Shown piece by piece: positions 11,584 through 23,171 of a stretch of DNA of 64,000 nucleotides. The position numbers and the translations under genes were made by a program. Where the stretch lies: the NCBI GenBank assembly GCA_021030915.1, contig JAGEMR010000108.1, forward strand, positions 1 through 64,000, given 5' to 3'. The notes beneath the pieces were generated by a model. That model made no database searches, was not told where the DNA came from, and saw nothing but the letters and a program-made list of their open reading frames with translations. Origin of the DNA: Astrothelium macrocarpum. Its lineage: Eukaryota; Ascomycota; Dothideomycetes; Trypetheliales; Trypetheliaceae. Positions within the stretch are counted from its first letter, which is position 1. Every line of letters starts with the position of its first letter.

Positions 11584-13451
11584 TCAAGATTCCGTATGGT
11601 GATTGTTTTGGTCGTCATCGTCGCACTCGTGGTGCTCATCGTCATCTTGTTCCTCATACTTGGTTCTCATTGTTTCAGTGCTCTGCCTTGGACTCACGTT
11701 AATGATGCTGCTTTCTGGCGTCCAGTGACCATCCAATGATGAGCTTGGTGAGTATTCCGCAAATCCATCGGCCACAATTCCCACCTCTTCACCCTGTTCG
11801 TAGTATCCTGGCAAGCCTTCGCTTCTCGGTTCAGTGGTGTAGCTTGGCAGGCTGCTTGTCCGACTGAGTGGTTGTGAGAATCCATCAGAGGCATTAGAGC
11901 TCCTTCGAGAAGTACGCTGCCCGATTTGCTGGGCACTTGAATGCGGCTGATTATGGCTACGATAATCTTGCGCCCTGATAATGCTGTTGACAACTTCGTG
12001 AGCTGTTTGTAACTGCCTAATTTCTTCTTGCATTGCTTCTTCAAGAAGGCCTTCTTGTTCCACAATAAGGGCACGCTTATCCTCGTAATCAGCGACACGA
12101 GGGTCACGACGATGCCACCAATCACGCCATCGCCGGCGACGAGCGATCTTTCGATAAACGCGGGCCGCACGTCGTTCTTCACGATCCGCGAGGCGTTCGA
12201 CTTTACGACGAGGTGAGCAGCAGCAACCACGAATGGTAGCAAAAACGCAACCGCATCCAAGAACTGCGGTAATGGCACCAAGAGCGATAATGACACCTTG
12301 GGAGAGTCGAGGCTCGGAATCTTTGCGTTCATTATCATCCGTAGATGAGGTATCCGAAGATCGTGTTTCATTCCCATAATTACCAGCACCATGTACCATA
12401 GAGGCCTGAGTCTGGCTATGACTATGACGAAGTCTGACAAACATAACCTTGATAGCGCCATTAGCTTTGTGAACAATTGCGTGCAGGACACAGCCGATGC
12501 TGTCACATTGGTCAATCAACTCCTTCAGGCTAAATACGTCCTGTCCCAGATAGTCGCTGATGACCTTTTCCTTGGTGCGGATTATGTGACGCAGCTCCTC
12601 GGCGTGAGCTTGGAGAGCCCTTAGCTCCTCAATCTCATGCTCAATGATTTGTTGGCGCTGGTCTGAATCGGCCTGAATATGGAGATTATCTATGAGCTGA
12701 GATATATCAATGCGAAGATGGGCAGGAGGGTCTCGCCAACTCTCATAGGATTCAGACTCGTTCGTTTCATTCAAGAGTGTGCTTAGTCGAAGTAGCTGGG
12801 GTACGGGAAAGTTCCTATATGATAGACGGAATCCGACTGGCTCTTCTAACCGTGTTTCATCGACGCTATCGATTCGCAAAGTCACCAGTTGAGCTATACT
12901 CCCAGTCGTGTCTGTGACTGGTAGATCACCCAAAAGACAGGAAGAGGTCCAGGAAAAGCCAAGTGAGCGAGGTTCGAGACTAGAGTGCTCGGTCACGTTG
13001 CCACTCCCACCAAAATCATTGTCATCGACGACATAAGGGCTCGTAAAAAGGTAACGGCCGTTGACAGTCAAGTTGAAAGGGCCACAAGGCACGCCTGGCT
13101 GAGATGCTTCTATCTCAAATTCCTAGGGCAGAGAAGTCAATAAGTTTACGTTTGCCTTAGGCTTGGCGACACGTACAAGAGCGTCGTCATCGCCATCATT
13201 TCCGTCTTGGCGACTGCAGCTTGGGCAAGGAATAGAAAGGATTGCTTGGGCATTGTGAGGATCTAGAAAGAGGATAAGTTCTTTGATCAATAGTATGACA
13301 GCATGTATGACAGCATGCCGCTCAAAATCTAAATACCAAGCTCTAGAACTCGAGGCCTCAGAGAAGCTGTGCGTTCATTGAGTGCTTGAGGTATTGCCAA
13401 AGCCCATCCAATGGCAGGGCACAATGACAGAACCTTTAGAAGGCCAGGCAT
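11584..13451 (-). CDS. Secreted-domain single-pass membrane protein, uncharacterised fungal family
   Basis: Three exons are inferred (13451-13337, 13262-13177, 13122-11584), 579 aa. Residues 1-21 form a signal peptide (MPGLLKVLSLCPAIGWALAI). The extracytoplasmic part begins with a CPSC pair and a conserved-looking PCGPFNLTVNG segment carrying N-glycosylation sequons. It then has a helical, charged stretch (about residues 210-290). One transmembrane helix (GVIIALGAITAVLGCGCVFA) is followed by a Cys-rich then Arg-rich juxtamembrane segment (RRRRWRDWW) and a disordered Ser-rich cytosolic tail ending in an Asp/His run. The topology is that of a type I membrane protein of the secretory pathway. 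I do not recognise an enzymatic domain, so the function is unknown. Intron 1 contains a 12-bp unit repeated twice in tandem. Confidence 0.75.
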
Positions 13452-13871
13452 GGCATAGATTGAATTAATCGGAGGTGAAGAGTCACCTGCTCAGTGGGAC
13501 TGTCCGGACTGAGGCCTAAGCAAAGAGGTGGAGCACCGTGGACCTGGCCGAAGCTCGTGAGAAGACTCGAGTCTGTACAGGTCCGCCTTTCTGGGGGCTC
13601 TAGGCAGCAACATAATGGGGCGGGCCGTCGACTCGTAAGCTGGAGGCTGAGTCGCACTTGGTTGTTTTCCGTATTCGTCTAGCGTTCCAGGCCACTTCGG
13701 TCCACCAACAGAAACGACCGACTAACAACCTGGAAGCGTTCTGCTAAAGCTGCACGCGAACTTTGATGTCATTCTCCAGCATCTTAACGAGCCGTGATCA
13801 GACCACATTCCCACGAAATCGGTTTTTCCTATCGCTATTCTCCTTTTGCGGTGGAAGTGACGTGATCAGTC
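13452..13871. promoter_or_regulatory. Divergent promoter region upstream of membrane-protein gene and LSM4
   Basis: These 420 bp separate two divergent starts. An open frame runs into the LSM4 start, but it is interpreted as 5' UTR because the family N-terminus MLPLGLL is recovered by splicing. I see no specific motif. Confidence 0.45.
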
Positions 13872-14383
13872 ATGGTAAGTCAATAGAACCAATCACATTT
13901 TACGCACATGTGTTGAATGACAACTATTGTATAGGCGCTGACGTCTAATCCAAAAGCTTCCATTAGGACTCTTAACAGCCGCACAAGGCCATCCCATGCT
14001 GGTTGAACTCAAGAATGGCGAGACGCTCAATGGTCATTTGGTCAATTGCGATACCTGGATGAACCTGACCCTGAAAGAAGTTGTTCAGACGAGCCCAGAG
14101 GGTGACAAGTTCTTCAGACTGCCCGAAGCATATGTTAGAGGTAGCAATGTAAGTAATATATGCTGCGAGAACTATAGAAAGATATCTGATAATGGTTTAG
14201 ATCAAATACCTCCGTGTTCCTGATGAGATTATCGACTTGGTCAAGGAGCAGCAGCAAAATCAACAAGCAGCCCGTGGAGGACGTGGTGGCCAACAGCAAC
14301 AGCGAGGTGGTCTTCCTGGAAGAGGTGACAGAGGAAGAGGTCCTGTTCGCGCGCGAGGAGGACGTGGGCGAGGTCGAGGATAG
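13872..14383 (+). CDS. LSM4: U6 snRNA-associated Sm-like protein LSm4
   Basis: Exons are 13872-13874, 13957-14148 and 14201-14383, 125 aa. The first coding exon is only the ATG; splicing then gives M-LPLGLLTAAQGHPMLVEL, the canonical LSm4 start. The Sm fold is complete: Sm1 (VELKNGETLNGHLVNCDTWMN) and Sm2 (YVRGSN-IKYLRVPDEI across the second intron). The C-terminus is a Gln then Arg-Gly-Gly tail typical of LSm4. LSm4 is part of LSm1-7 (cytoplasmic mRNA decay) and LSm2-8 (U6 snRNP in the nucleus). The length is normal for the family in filamentous fungi. Confidence 0.95.
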
Positions 14384-14951
14384 ACGATGTCGTAACAACA
14401 ACAATCTCAAACTACGATGGACTGCCAAGATCCGAATTGAATCGATGGAAGTGTCGTTCAGAGAACAGAGGCAAAGAGGATAAGAAGTAGACTCATGAAA
14501 GGTCTCCGAGCCTGCTTAATAGAGTACAAAAGAGGTCTCCAAAAAATCACTGGAGTCAAGTTTCTAACGGGGATTTGAGGCGAGCGAATCCAAATCGATT
14601 TCCATGCCGTAGAGCAGCTGTCTCGGTTCTTTATATACCCATTGATAATTTACAAAATCAATAATGATGACCAACTCGTCGAGATGGTCTCTAGCTGCTG
14701 AACTGCAATTGAAGCTATTAGTTTGTTCCTAGACTTCTCAATGTCTCAACCCGGTTGAAGGAGATTACGCAAAATTGCTTCAATGAAGTAAATTTCATCG
14801 CGCTTCAAGCTCAGACCTGGCGCAAATCGAGTGATGGGTTGATGCCTTAAAATTGAGAGTTTCCTATAGAGGTAATCTGTATAAGCGGCGGCGGCGGCAA
14901 TAAAGCTTTTCCTCCGACCAAGCTCTGCGACCAGACCGTCACCATATTGTT
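14384..14951. other. Intergenic region, LSM4 3' flank and upstream of PPR-like gene
   Basis: No gene, RNA or repeat is visible. Just upstream of the next ORF is a short GGC triplet run (about 14886-14898). Confidence 0.55.
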
Positions 14952-16877
14952 ATGCGCAAAACAACCCTCGTTGCAGACAGTCTATGGCAATGTCTTTGTC
15001 CTCGTTTTATACAGTCCGAAAAATTTACATGTCGAGCTTCAAAGTTTCAATATCACACCAAGCAGAAACGCCCAATTTCCAACCACCCATCCCAACAAAA
15101 GCCTACCCAAACCATGGCTGGCAGTGGAACAGAACGCTTTCGCGACGTACCCGTCGTACCACGGAATCTCAAGCAACGGAATGCGAAGCTTTCAAACCTT
15201 CAATGGAGTATTGAGCGGCCGAAAAATACAAAGGTTGAGAAATCAGAGGGATTAGACTACCAGAAATGGCTGCAAATGTCAACAGACGAATTGTACAGCG
15301 AGCTTCGGGCGCTGGCTTTTCGGGGTCAATATAACAAGACACATGGCATTATTGATGTCTTGGCAAGAGTGAGACACGAGCCACCGAACTTGAGGTTGTT
15401 CTCGGCCAAAATATTGGTCAACGTCGACAATACCAGAGGCTCAGCTGTGGCAGTTGCAGAGATCTTAAAAGAACTTCGAAGCGAAAATTTACATCTTGAC
15501 TCTGGTATTTGTCATGACATCCTCCGAGTGCTTGCAATTCATCCCGACTATCTCCTTCAGACCGAAATTCTCGAGTATATGCGTCAGAAGTGGTTCACTC
15601 TCTCTCCGCTTGGGGAGCACGACGTCGTTGTTGGACTACTTGCAGATCACCAATACGAATTGGCACTTGACCGCCTGGAACGACTTTGGAGTGAAGAGAT
15701 ACCACTTCAGAATTGGCTTTTGAACATGATGGTATACGTTCTACTGGAGAATGAAGAGGCGGAAACAGCCTTTCGATTTATGAAGGCAAGCACGAGTAGG
15801 AATGAGGACTCTATCTCTCCGGCTGCGTGGCATCAATTATTGGGCGTAGCCAGTGGTAATCATCATTACGACGCGACCGTGTATGCCTGGAGGCTGAGAG
15901 TCGAGTCTGGCTATCTCAATCCTCCGACTGGTATTTGCGTCAATGTTCTGAATACTGCTGCTCGGAATGGTGATACACAATTGGCTACTGATGTTCTCCG
16001 TGTATTGGGCGATCGCGGCACAACCTTTGGCCACGAACATTATGAAGCTCTCGTGGACACTTATGCCACATACGGCGATATCAACACTGCATTGAAAGTG
16101 CTCTGTCTAATGGAGAGTGAAAACGTGCACCCCGAACTTGGATCAACCAGAGCAATTTTCCACGCATTGAAGTCTAATCATGAAGAGACGGACAAGGCTA
16201 TTCAATATTTGCGCGAATTGAAATCGAGCAATAGAAAAGTGCCAGCTGTTGCCGTGAACGTTGTCATCGAGGCCACGGTAAAACAGGAAAGATATACGGA
16301 AGCATTCAACCAGTACCAAGCTCTCCACGAAATTTGCGCCCATGGTCCAGATACAGAGACGTTTAATATTTTGCTACGTGCCTGCAGAACAAACAAGAGG
16401 CAAGCCATATTCTTAGCATCAGAGATGCGAGCCTTGAACATTGGCGCAAACGATCTTACCTACGATCGCATCATTCTCGCATGCCTAAGATCAGAGAAGG
16501 ATGATCACGAAGACGCAATGCGATATTACGCCGAGTTGAAATCCCAAGGATGGAAGCTCAGGAGAGGCACCCACTTCATGCTGCTCCAACGCTGCGTTGA
16601 AGCTATGGATACCAGGGCACCAGAGATCTTGAAAGATATGCTCAATTTACCTGATAACTCATACGTGACGAGCAAGAAATGGTTTGAGAATAATTGGGCA
16701 GGCCCGCCGATCGACAATCTCCCTGAAATATCAGAGAGGGGCATTAGGGCACCCAGATCATCGCGACAAGTTGAACCAGGTAGGTTCTCTGAGCCGGTAC
16801 ATGAACAAGCTGGTGGTTCTATGTTTATCGCTAGGAATGAAGTGTCGGAGAAAGAGGCAATTCAAAGTGCCGGTTGA
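14952..16877 (+). CDS. Pentatricopeptide-repeat-like mitochondrial protein
   Basis: A single-exon ORF of 641 aa. The N-terminus is rich in Arg, Lys, Ser and Gln and nearly free of acidic residues for about 55 residues, consistent with mitochondrial import. From about residue 100 the protein is a chain of helical pairs with PPR-like spacing, for example HEHYEALVDTYATYGDINTA, then PAVAVNVVIEATVKQERYTE and ETFNILLRACRTNKRQ. The repeats are degenerate, as is usual for fungal PPR proteins. Such proteins bind organellar RNA and affect processing, stability or translation of mitochondrial transcripts. The specific target cannot be told from the sequence. An internal ATG (at MAGSG) could give a shorter, presequence-free form. 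Confidence 0.8.
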   Translation: MRKTTLVADSLWQCLCPRFIQSEKFTCRASKFQYHTKQKRPISNHPSQQKPTQTMAGSGTERFRDVPVVPRNLKQRNAKLSNLQWSIERPKNTKVEKSEGLDYQKWLQMSTDELYSELRALAFRGQYNKTHGIIDVLARVRHEPPNLRLFSAKILVNVDNTRGSAVAVAEILKELRSENLHLDSGICHDILRVLAIHPDYLLQTEILEYMRQKWFTLSPLGEHDVVVGLLADHQYELALDRLERLWSEEIPLQNWLLNMMVYVLLENEEAETAFRFMKASTSRNEDSISPAAWHQLLGVASGNHHYDATVYAWRLRVESGYLNPPTGICVNVLNTAARNGDTQLATDVLRVLGDRGTTFGHEHYEALVDTYATYGDINTALKVLCLMESENVHPELGSTRAIFHALKSNHEETDKAIQYLRELKSSNRKVPAVAVNVVIEATVKQERYTEAFNQYQALHEICAHGPDTETFNILLRACRTNKRQAIFLASEMRALNIGANDLTYDRIILACLRSEKDDHEDAMRYYAELKSQGWKLRRGTHFMLLQRCVEAMDTRAPEILKDMLNLPDNSYVTSKKWFENNWAGPPIDNLPEISERGIRAPRSSRQVEPGRFSEPVHEQAGGSMFIARNEVSEKEAIQSAG

Positions 16878-17261
16878 GAACCCTGCAGAATCAATTCATG
16901 TACATATCAAACGTGTAATTGCCTATCGGATTAGCGTTGGAAGATTTTATGAAATAAAGCTATTTCGAAAGAAACGATTCTCCGTTATTTTCGGACCTGC
17001 ATCAAGATGACCTCAGTGCAGTGTATGACGTCGGTGCCGTCTGTAAGCAGCCTGAACTGGTCATCCGTCCATTGGACTTGCATCCTGAAAACAAGGAACG
17101 TGCCCAAAAAGAGACACCTCATATCAGAAACGGCAGGCCTTCCTAATTTCCAATTGCCTTGCATCTGAGCCGCTCCAACTCTCTGCGGCCCCACGTTGTT
17201 TGCTTTGAAACATGCAGTGGGATCACACGTGTACAATATAAACCACGGTAGCCAATATCAA
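16878..17261. other. Intergenic region between PPR-like and PTEN genes
   Basis: This is the 3' flank of the PPR-like gene, with an AATAAA-type polyadenylation hexamer near 16953, followed by the promoter and 5' UTR of the PTEN gene. No other feature is seen. Confidence 0.5.
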
Positions 17262-19190
17262 ATGGTAACGAAGATCGACCGGCTAGAAAATACCATACAG
17301 CAAGCTAAATCACATACTGACAAGCTTGTAGGCTTCACTTTTGCGTCAGATCGTAGCTGGTCCTCGGGCAAGGCATCCAGAAGCTGGTCTGGACCTCTGC
17401 TATGTCACAGACAACAGTATGCGGACAGCTTTCCTTTACGCCAAAGTTCCCACCATCCAAGCAATTCACTGAATCACAGTCCCTTGTATCTACTAGTCAT
17501 CGCAACGTCGGGACCCAGCGGCACATACCCGCAACGCGCCTACCGCAACCCTCTCGATTCGCTCGTCAAATTTCTCGACACGAAGCATGGCTCAGAATGG
17601 GCGATCTGGGAGTTTCGTGCAGAAGGGACGGGATACCCCGATACGGAAGTGTACGGCCGAATCTGGCACTATCCATGGCCCGATCACCACCCGCCGCCAT
17701 TTAGATTAATACCGATGATCATGGCCAGCATGCGAAATTGGCTAAAGGAGACAGACAGGGATGAAAAAGCTAAAAATGGAGAACGTGTGGTGGTGGTCCA
17801 CTGCAAGGCAGGCAAGGGACGGAGCGGTACATCAGCATGCAGTTATTTGATTGCAGAGGAGGGTTGGAAAGTGGAAGATGCGCTGCAAAGATTCACCGAG
17901 CGAAGGATGAGACCTGGGTTTGGACCAGGTATATCGATACCTAGTCAATTGAGGTGGATAGGGTATGTGGATCGGTGGGCCAAACATGGAAAGCTGTATG
18001 TGGAGAGGCAAATCGAAGTTACAGAGTTACACGTTTGGGGCATCAGAGACGGAGTAAAGATTTCGGTCGAAGGTTTCGTGGATGAGGGCAAGACGATCAA
18101 GACTTTTCACGTGTTTCAAAAGGACGAGAGGCAAATTGTCAAAGGCTCTATCATGACGGACACGACTTTGGGCGATGTCGTCGTTGAGGTATTCAATCGC
18201 TCCAGCGGTGGAAAGAAACCCAAACGCAACAAAACTCTTTCAGACCCTGATATTGAAAATACCGAACCGGAAGATTCATCCAAAGGTTCAAAAGGCGCGG
18301 CAAAATCCGAGGAAGATGAAGGCGCCGACGTCATATTTCGACCTTCTTCGCGAGTTGTACTTCCGACGAATGATATTAACATTGATATTGAGAGACGAAA
18401 CAAGGCTGCTGCTGGATGGACCATGGTGACATCTGTGGCACACGTCTGGTTTAATACTTTTTTTGAAGGTTCAGGGCCGGAAAAGGGAGGCAGTTCTGAC
18501 GATTCTGGCGTTTTTGAAATAGACTGGGATGCAATTGACGGAATCAAAGGGAGTGCGAGAAAAGGAACCAAATCATTTGAGAAGCTCTCGGTTGTTTGGC
18601 GCGCGATTGACAGTCAAGATCGAAAGACTTCGGTCATTATACAAGAACCCAAGGAAGGTGAGCAAGTACCACAGGCCATGCCCGCTGATTGGAGAGGACA
18701 AGAAACAGTGGTGCCAGACGAAGATAAAGATTTGGGTTTGCGTGTTGCAAGCCCGATCAGCGCTTCTGTTAGTAGGGCCAGCAGTGTAAAGGGCACTGTT
18801 ACCAAACCATCCAAAGAAGAGGTTGACGAATTGACTGGGGTTCGCTCGGATATCAATGAAGACGAAATTTCGAGCGAAGCGCATAAAAAGAAAGGGCCTT
18901 TGCCGTTGTCATCCGACTTGCCTGTAGCAGGAGATATGCAAGCAGTATCACAGGCGGAGCAGTTGGACAAGCACAGCAATCACAACGCTTCCAGCGTAGT
19001 ATCTGCACAAGGACCGCATTCCAACTCTGCAGCCTCAACAAGTAGTCCTGTTGAGGGAGTGATTAAAGGCGTCCAACATGTATCCACTGAGGACTTGCCT
19101 GATGGAAAGCCGCAAGAGGATCTCCAGACTTCACCGGAGCACATGCTGGGTCACCTCAAGAAGAAAAAGGATACCAGCACGAGCTCTTGA
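17262..19190 (+). CDS. PTEN-family phosphoinositide/protein phosphatase (Tep1-like)
   Basis: Exons are 17262-17264 (ATG only), 17332-17416 and 17497-19190, 593 aa. Splicing gives M-ASLLRQIVAGPRARHPEAG, then LDLCYVTDN and IIATSGPSG, the conserved PTEN N-terminus. The WPD loop (HYPWPDHHPP, Asp about 92) and the P-loop HCKAGKGRSGT (Cys about 132, Arg about 138) are intact. The two P-loop lysines next to the Cys that favour acidic phosphoinositides are present, so 3-phosphatase activity on PIP3 is likely. A C2-like region follows (about residues 230-460, EVTELHVWGIRDGVKISVEGF), with an acidic Ser-rich insertion and a long disordered tail. In fungi this protein tempers PI3K signalling in development and stress. 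The Thr that usually follows the catalytic Arg is a Ser here. Confidence 0.9.
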   Translation: MVTKIDRLENTIQQAKSHTDKLVGFTFASDRSWSSGKASRSWSGPLLCHRQQYADSFPLRQSSHHPSNSLNHSPLYLLVIATSGPSGTYPQRAYRNPLDSLVKFLDTKHGSEWAIWEFRAEGTGYPDTEVYGRIWHYPWPDHHPPPFRLIPMIMASMRNWLKETDRDEKAKNGERVVVVHCKAGKGRSGTSACSYLIAEEGWKVEDALQRFTERRMRPGFGPGISIPSQLRWIGYVDRWAKHGKLYVERQIEVTELHVWGIRDGVKISVEGFVDEGKTIKTFHVFQKDERQIVKGSIMTDTTLGDVVVEVFNRSSGGKKPKRNKTLSDPDIENTEPEDSSKGSKGAAKSEEDEGADVIFRPSSRVVLPTNDINIDIERRNKAAAGWTMVTSVAHVWFNTFFEGSGPEKGGSSDDSGVFEIDWDAIDGIKGSARKGTKSFEKLSVVWRAIDSQDRKTSVIIQEPKEGEQVPQAMPADWRGQETVVPDEDKDLGLRVASPISASVSRASSVKGTVTKPSKEEVDELTGVRSDINEDEISSEAHKKKGPLPLSSDLPVAGDMQAVSQAEQLDKHSNHNASSVVSAQGPHSNSAASTSSPVEGVIKGVQHVSTEDLPDGKPQEDLQTSPEHMLGHLKKKKDTSTSS

Positions 19191-20049
19191 GACGTTTTTG
19201 AACCGCAAAAGCTTACGAGACTATACAGACCACAATGAGCCAGTCACGAATGAGTTTGAACAGAAGCATGTCGGAGGAAGCAGTGCCGTCTCTTTAGCCG
19301 GACCTATCACGAGTAGCAGTAGATTGCGTCGGACTTGTACGGACAGCAAGCCGAAGGAGTCGTATGTAATCAGCTGCAAGTCGAATAGTCAATGCAGGTC
19401 GGAATTGACGTGCATGAGGCGCAGTTGTGGGAGTGCACATCATGGGTGGAAAGAGTAGGTAACTGAGACATCGTCCCTCTCAACAGCATGACTTTTTGGT
19501 CAGAGTATATAACGTCTTGAAGGTGCGATGGACAGGCAAAGTCGAGTGGGCTGTGAGGGCGATCACTGAATCTGTACCGACGTCTCATCAGTAAGCTGCA
19601 GGGCAAGAGCAAGTGCAGCCTGGATTCGGTAGCTAATCAGCACGAGAGACATTCCTGGGAAAAGCATGACTCGTTGCCTACAGTCACGGCATTGGTGACC
19701 GACGCCCCACTAAGCTCCAGTGAAGCCATGCATCTTTCAATCATCACTTGCCACTTGCGCTTCAGCCTCACACTGCCGCGTTCTAGAAAGCGGTGACTTG
19801 GTGTTGCCTAGACTGATTTACACCATTCGCTAATCCTCACTAATGCTGTCCATTTTTTATAAATGACTGCATCCCGCATTCCCGTTAGTGCCTTGGGGAA
19901 CTTTTCTCACGTAAACTCATCCTTCGTCCCGCACGCCTTGGATCTGGCGCCTCCATCTTCTGTATCTCCGCATTGTGCAACCAAAGAAGAAAAAAAATAT
20001 TTCCAATTGATGCCGAGGTTGGATCGAAAGCTGAGCACCAATACACCTG
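19191..20049. other. Intergenic region upstream of the AAA ATPase gene
   Basis: No independent gene is supported. An ORF at 19863-20063 starts with ATG and runs into a GTGAGT at 20057. It could be a real first exon of the ATPase gene spliced further in, or 5' leader sequence. I could not decide between them. Confidence 0.4.
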
Positions 20050-23000
20050 ATGCAAGTGAGTAAACTGGGTCATAATCATTCCTCTGCGTCTTCTACGAAT
20101 AGCGACAATCCAATCTCCACTCCCAGCTCTACTCCCTCCGATTCCTCAGATCTACTTCGTGAGGCCGCTGGAGATAACCGCATCCGCCTTCAATCAAGTG
20201 TTGCTGCCAGATTGTTGGCCAATAGTGACAGGAAGATGGATGGTGCTACTCAAGACCGAACTGCCCTTGATGGCGAGCCCGATAATGCTGAGCAATCCAC
20301 TAACGCGCAAGCCGAGCTAAAGTCAGATGAGCAAGTGAATGCTGCGGCTACTGCAACCAAGGCAAAGAAAGGCTCAAAGCACAAAAGGCATTCCAGGCAC
20401 CACAAGCATGGCAAGAAATCCAAAAAGGCCAAGAACCGGGCCGCAGAGGAAGATTCCGACGACTCCTCTTCGGAAGACAGTTCAGACGATGACGATGACA
20501 GCTCATCTGGCGAGAGTTCTTCAGAAGACGAAAAGCGCAAGCAACGTAAAAAGAAGGCCCGACGGAAGAAAGCCAAGGCAAAGAAGCGCAAATCAAAGCA
20601 CTACGAATCCTCAGATTCCGATGAAGATTCTGAAGCTTCTGATGCAGACTCGTCTGATGAATCCTCGGACGAAGAAGATCGAAAGAAGCGGAATCGGAAG
20701 CGGAGACAGTCCAAGTCTAAGCGGCATCGAGACAGTGAAGATGAGGAGGAAGAGATTGAGGATGAAGATGGCGAAGCCGATCTCGACTCTAGCGAGAATG
20801 CTAATTTGCAACAGCTACAACGGTTGATGGCAGGCCTCAACGCTTCAAGTGGACATGGGTCTAAGAGTAATATTCTACGAACCCTACGCGGACTGGCTAA
20901 TAGAAATAAGCAAAAGAAGAAGAAGAAGCGGGCAGGCAAGCGCGGAAGCACGCTGGAATTCAAAAGAGTTGATGAGTTGTGGGATAGCTCGATTCACAAT
21001 TACAAGCTCAAAGAGAGCGCAGAAGACGAAGAGGACGAATTTAATGAATATGTCTTTACTGTACGTCGAAAATTTGACTGGGAGAACAAGTACCGGAACA
21101 CAGTGGTCGATATCAAGTCAACAGTCTTGAAGGAAGCTCTACAGGAAGTGATGAAAGACGTTAAGGGTGTATCACTTGTTGAAGACCAGCCTAGTGTCGA
21201 TCCGAATATGCTCTTCCTCTATTGCGATGAACTCAAGGCCCATATGAAGACTCTCAAGGCTTCATCAAAGAAAGAGAAGAAGCGAAAGGCCAAGAAGCGT
21301 TTGGCAAAGCAACGAGCTCACTGCAAAGTCTTACTCAAGTACATCAACCAAGACTATGAGGAGACCAGGAAAACTCTATACCCTATGCTCAAGGCGGGCA
21401 ATATTACTTTCGATCTCTTGTGGGCACTATTCAAACCAAATACCATTGCATTCACTAATACATACGGTTCTGTTGATGATCCGCGCTGCTTCAAGGTTGA
21501 CTATGCGAACAAGGAATCCTCTTTTATGAGGGGCGAATGGTATTGTATCGAGGGACGCTATCTCGAATACGACGGCAAGAACTACGGTATGGGTGACTTT
21601 GAAGTAAATGTGGATTCCTTCAAAGGTCCTCGCAAGATTACTAGCCTTCTCACTTATCCCCTACAATATCACAAGGAACCCGAAGAACTCAAGAAGAAGC
21701 TCATCGAACGAGGCAAGCGATTTGTGGCAATGGAGGGTATGAACTATCGATTCCACAAAGGTTTGGCCTTCCAGAAACGCAAAAAGACCGTCGCCAAAGT
21801 CAACATCAACGGCCGCATCATGGTCGACCCGGCCATCTTCCGCCGCATCATGCCCAACTACCAAATCTCGCAAATCCAAGCCAAGGAAGATGACGACGTC
21901 TTTGGCATGGGCGACAGCGACGACGACGACTGCTCATCCTGCTGCTGCTGCGACAACGACGACGACGAAGACGACGACAACGACCTCGCCCTCACGCACA
22001 CCCGCTCCGCCGGCGGCGACGACAAGGAGAAGGAAGAACGCACCAAATACAAAGTCGTCATGGACAAGGAAAACAAGGCCATCGTCGTCGAGGTGCCCGT
22101 CGACGAGAACGGCGCCGAGATCCGCAACCAGAAGCTCGAAGGGCTCGAGGGCACAACCGCCACCGGCGGCGACGGCGGCGACGACGACGACAGCAAAGCG
22201 CGGCGCGCCTTCAGCGAGGAGGAGCTGCTCATCGCGTCCCCGGTGGTGCTGGGCTTTGCGTTCAGCGAGAAGCTGTGGCTGGAGTTCAGCCTGAGCGGGG
22301 TGCGCGACATCGAGTGGGACGAGCACGCGTTCGACGCGCTCGTCATGCCGACGAACCACAAGCGCATCGTCAAGGCGCTCGTCGAGTCGCACAAGTTCCA
22401 CGCCGCCAAGACCATCGACGACGTCATCCAGGGCAAGGGCAAGGGGCTGGTCTCGGTGCTGCATGGCCCCCCCGGCACGGGCAAGACGCTGACGGCCGAG
22501 GGCATTGCGGAGCTGCTCAAGTGCCCGCTATATATGGTGTCGGCGGGCGAGCTGGGCACGGATCCCGCGAGGCTGGAGCATGAGTTGCAGAAGATTTTGG
22601 ATATTGCGCATTCTTGGGGTGCGGTGTTGTTGTTGGATGAGGCGGATGTGTTTTTGGAGAGGAGAGAGATTCACGATATCCATCGGAATGCGTTGGTGAG
22701 TGTGTTTTTGAGGTTGTTGGAATACTTTCAGGGTATTCTGTTCTTGACGACGAACCGGGTTGAGACGTTTGATGATGCCATTCAGAGTCGTGTGCACGTG
22801 GCTTTGAGGTACGTGGAGCTTGATAGCAAGGCGAGAAAGGAAGTGTGGAGGATGTTTGTGGAGAAGTGCCGAGCTGTAGAGGGTGTAGAGACGGCGGTTT
22901 TCAAGGAGAGTGACTTTGAGAGTTTGGCTAGGAAGACGATGAATGGTCGCCAGGTAAGATACATCTTCCCTTCAGATTGGTGGCGTCCAGATTCTGATTT

Positions 23001-23171
23001 ACGTGACTTTAGATCAAGAACGTTGTCCGCACTGCTCAGGCTCTCGCTGTTAATGAAAGAGAGGCTCTTGCGATGGATCACATCAAGAAGGTACTCGAGG
23101 TGGCTGAAAGCTTCGACCGCGACTTGAAGGGGGGAACTGGATATTTGGATGCTATGAGAAGCTACACATGA
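20050..23171 (+). CDS. Large AAA+ ATPase with DUF7025-type N-domain and charged N-terminus
   Basis: Exons are 20050-22953 and 23013-23171, 1020 aa. The last intron joins MNGRQ to IKNVVRTAQALA, and the protein ends in GTGYLDAMRSY. The first 300 residues are a disordered Lys/Arg and Asp/Ser/Glu-rich block with nuclear-signal-like runs. A conserved central region (about 340-620, LLKYINQDYEETRKTLYPML, SFMRGEWYCIEGRYL) matches the domain preceding AAA modules in fungal ATPases of this type. An acidic insert contains a run of Cys and Asp (CSSCCCCDNDDDEDDD). The single AAA module has Walker A GPPGTGKT (about 806), Walker B LLLDEADVF (about 863) and sensor-1 LTTNR. It probably remodels a protein substrate; partner and compartment are unknown. 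The start is uncertain (see the upstream region). Confidence 0.8.

Noticed and set aside
13290..13318. 12-bp tandem duplication (TATGACAGCATG twice)
   Set aside because: Real, but it lies inside an intron and is too short to mean more than slippage.
13763..13874. Longer N-terminus of LSM4 (ORF from 13763)
   Set aside because: Splicing to the family start MLPLGLL from the ATG at 13872 is a far better match; the upstream frame is read as 5' UTR.
19863..20063. Upstream ATG ORF as first exon of the AAA ATPase
   Set aside because: A GTGAGT follows it, but no acceptor leads to a clearly better N-terminus. Kept as an open possibility, not as a feature.
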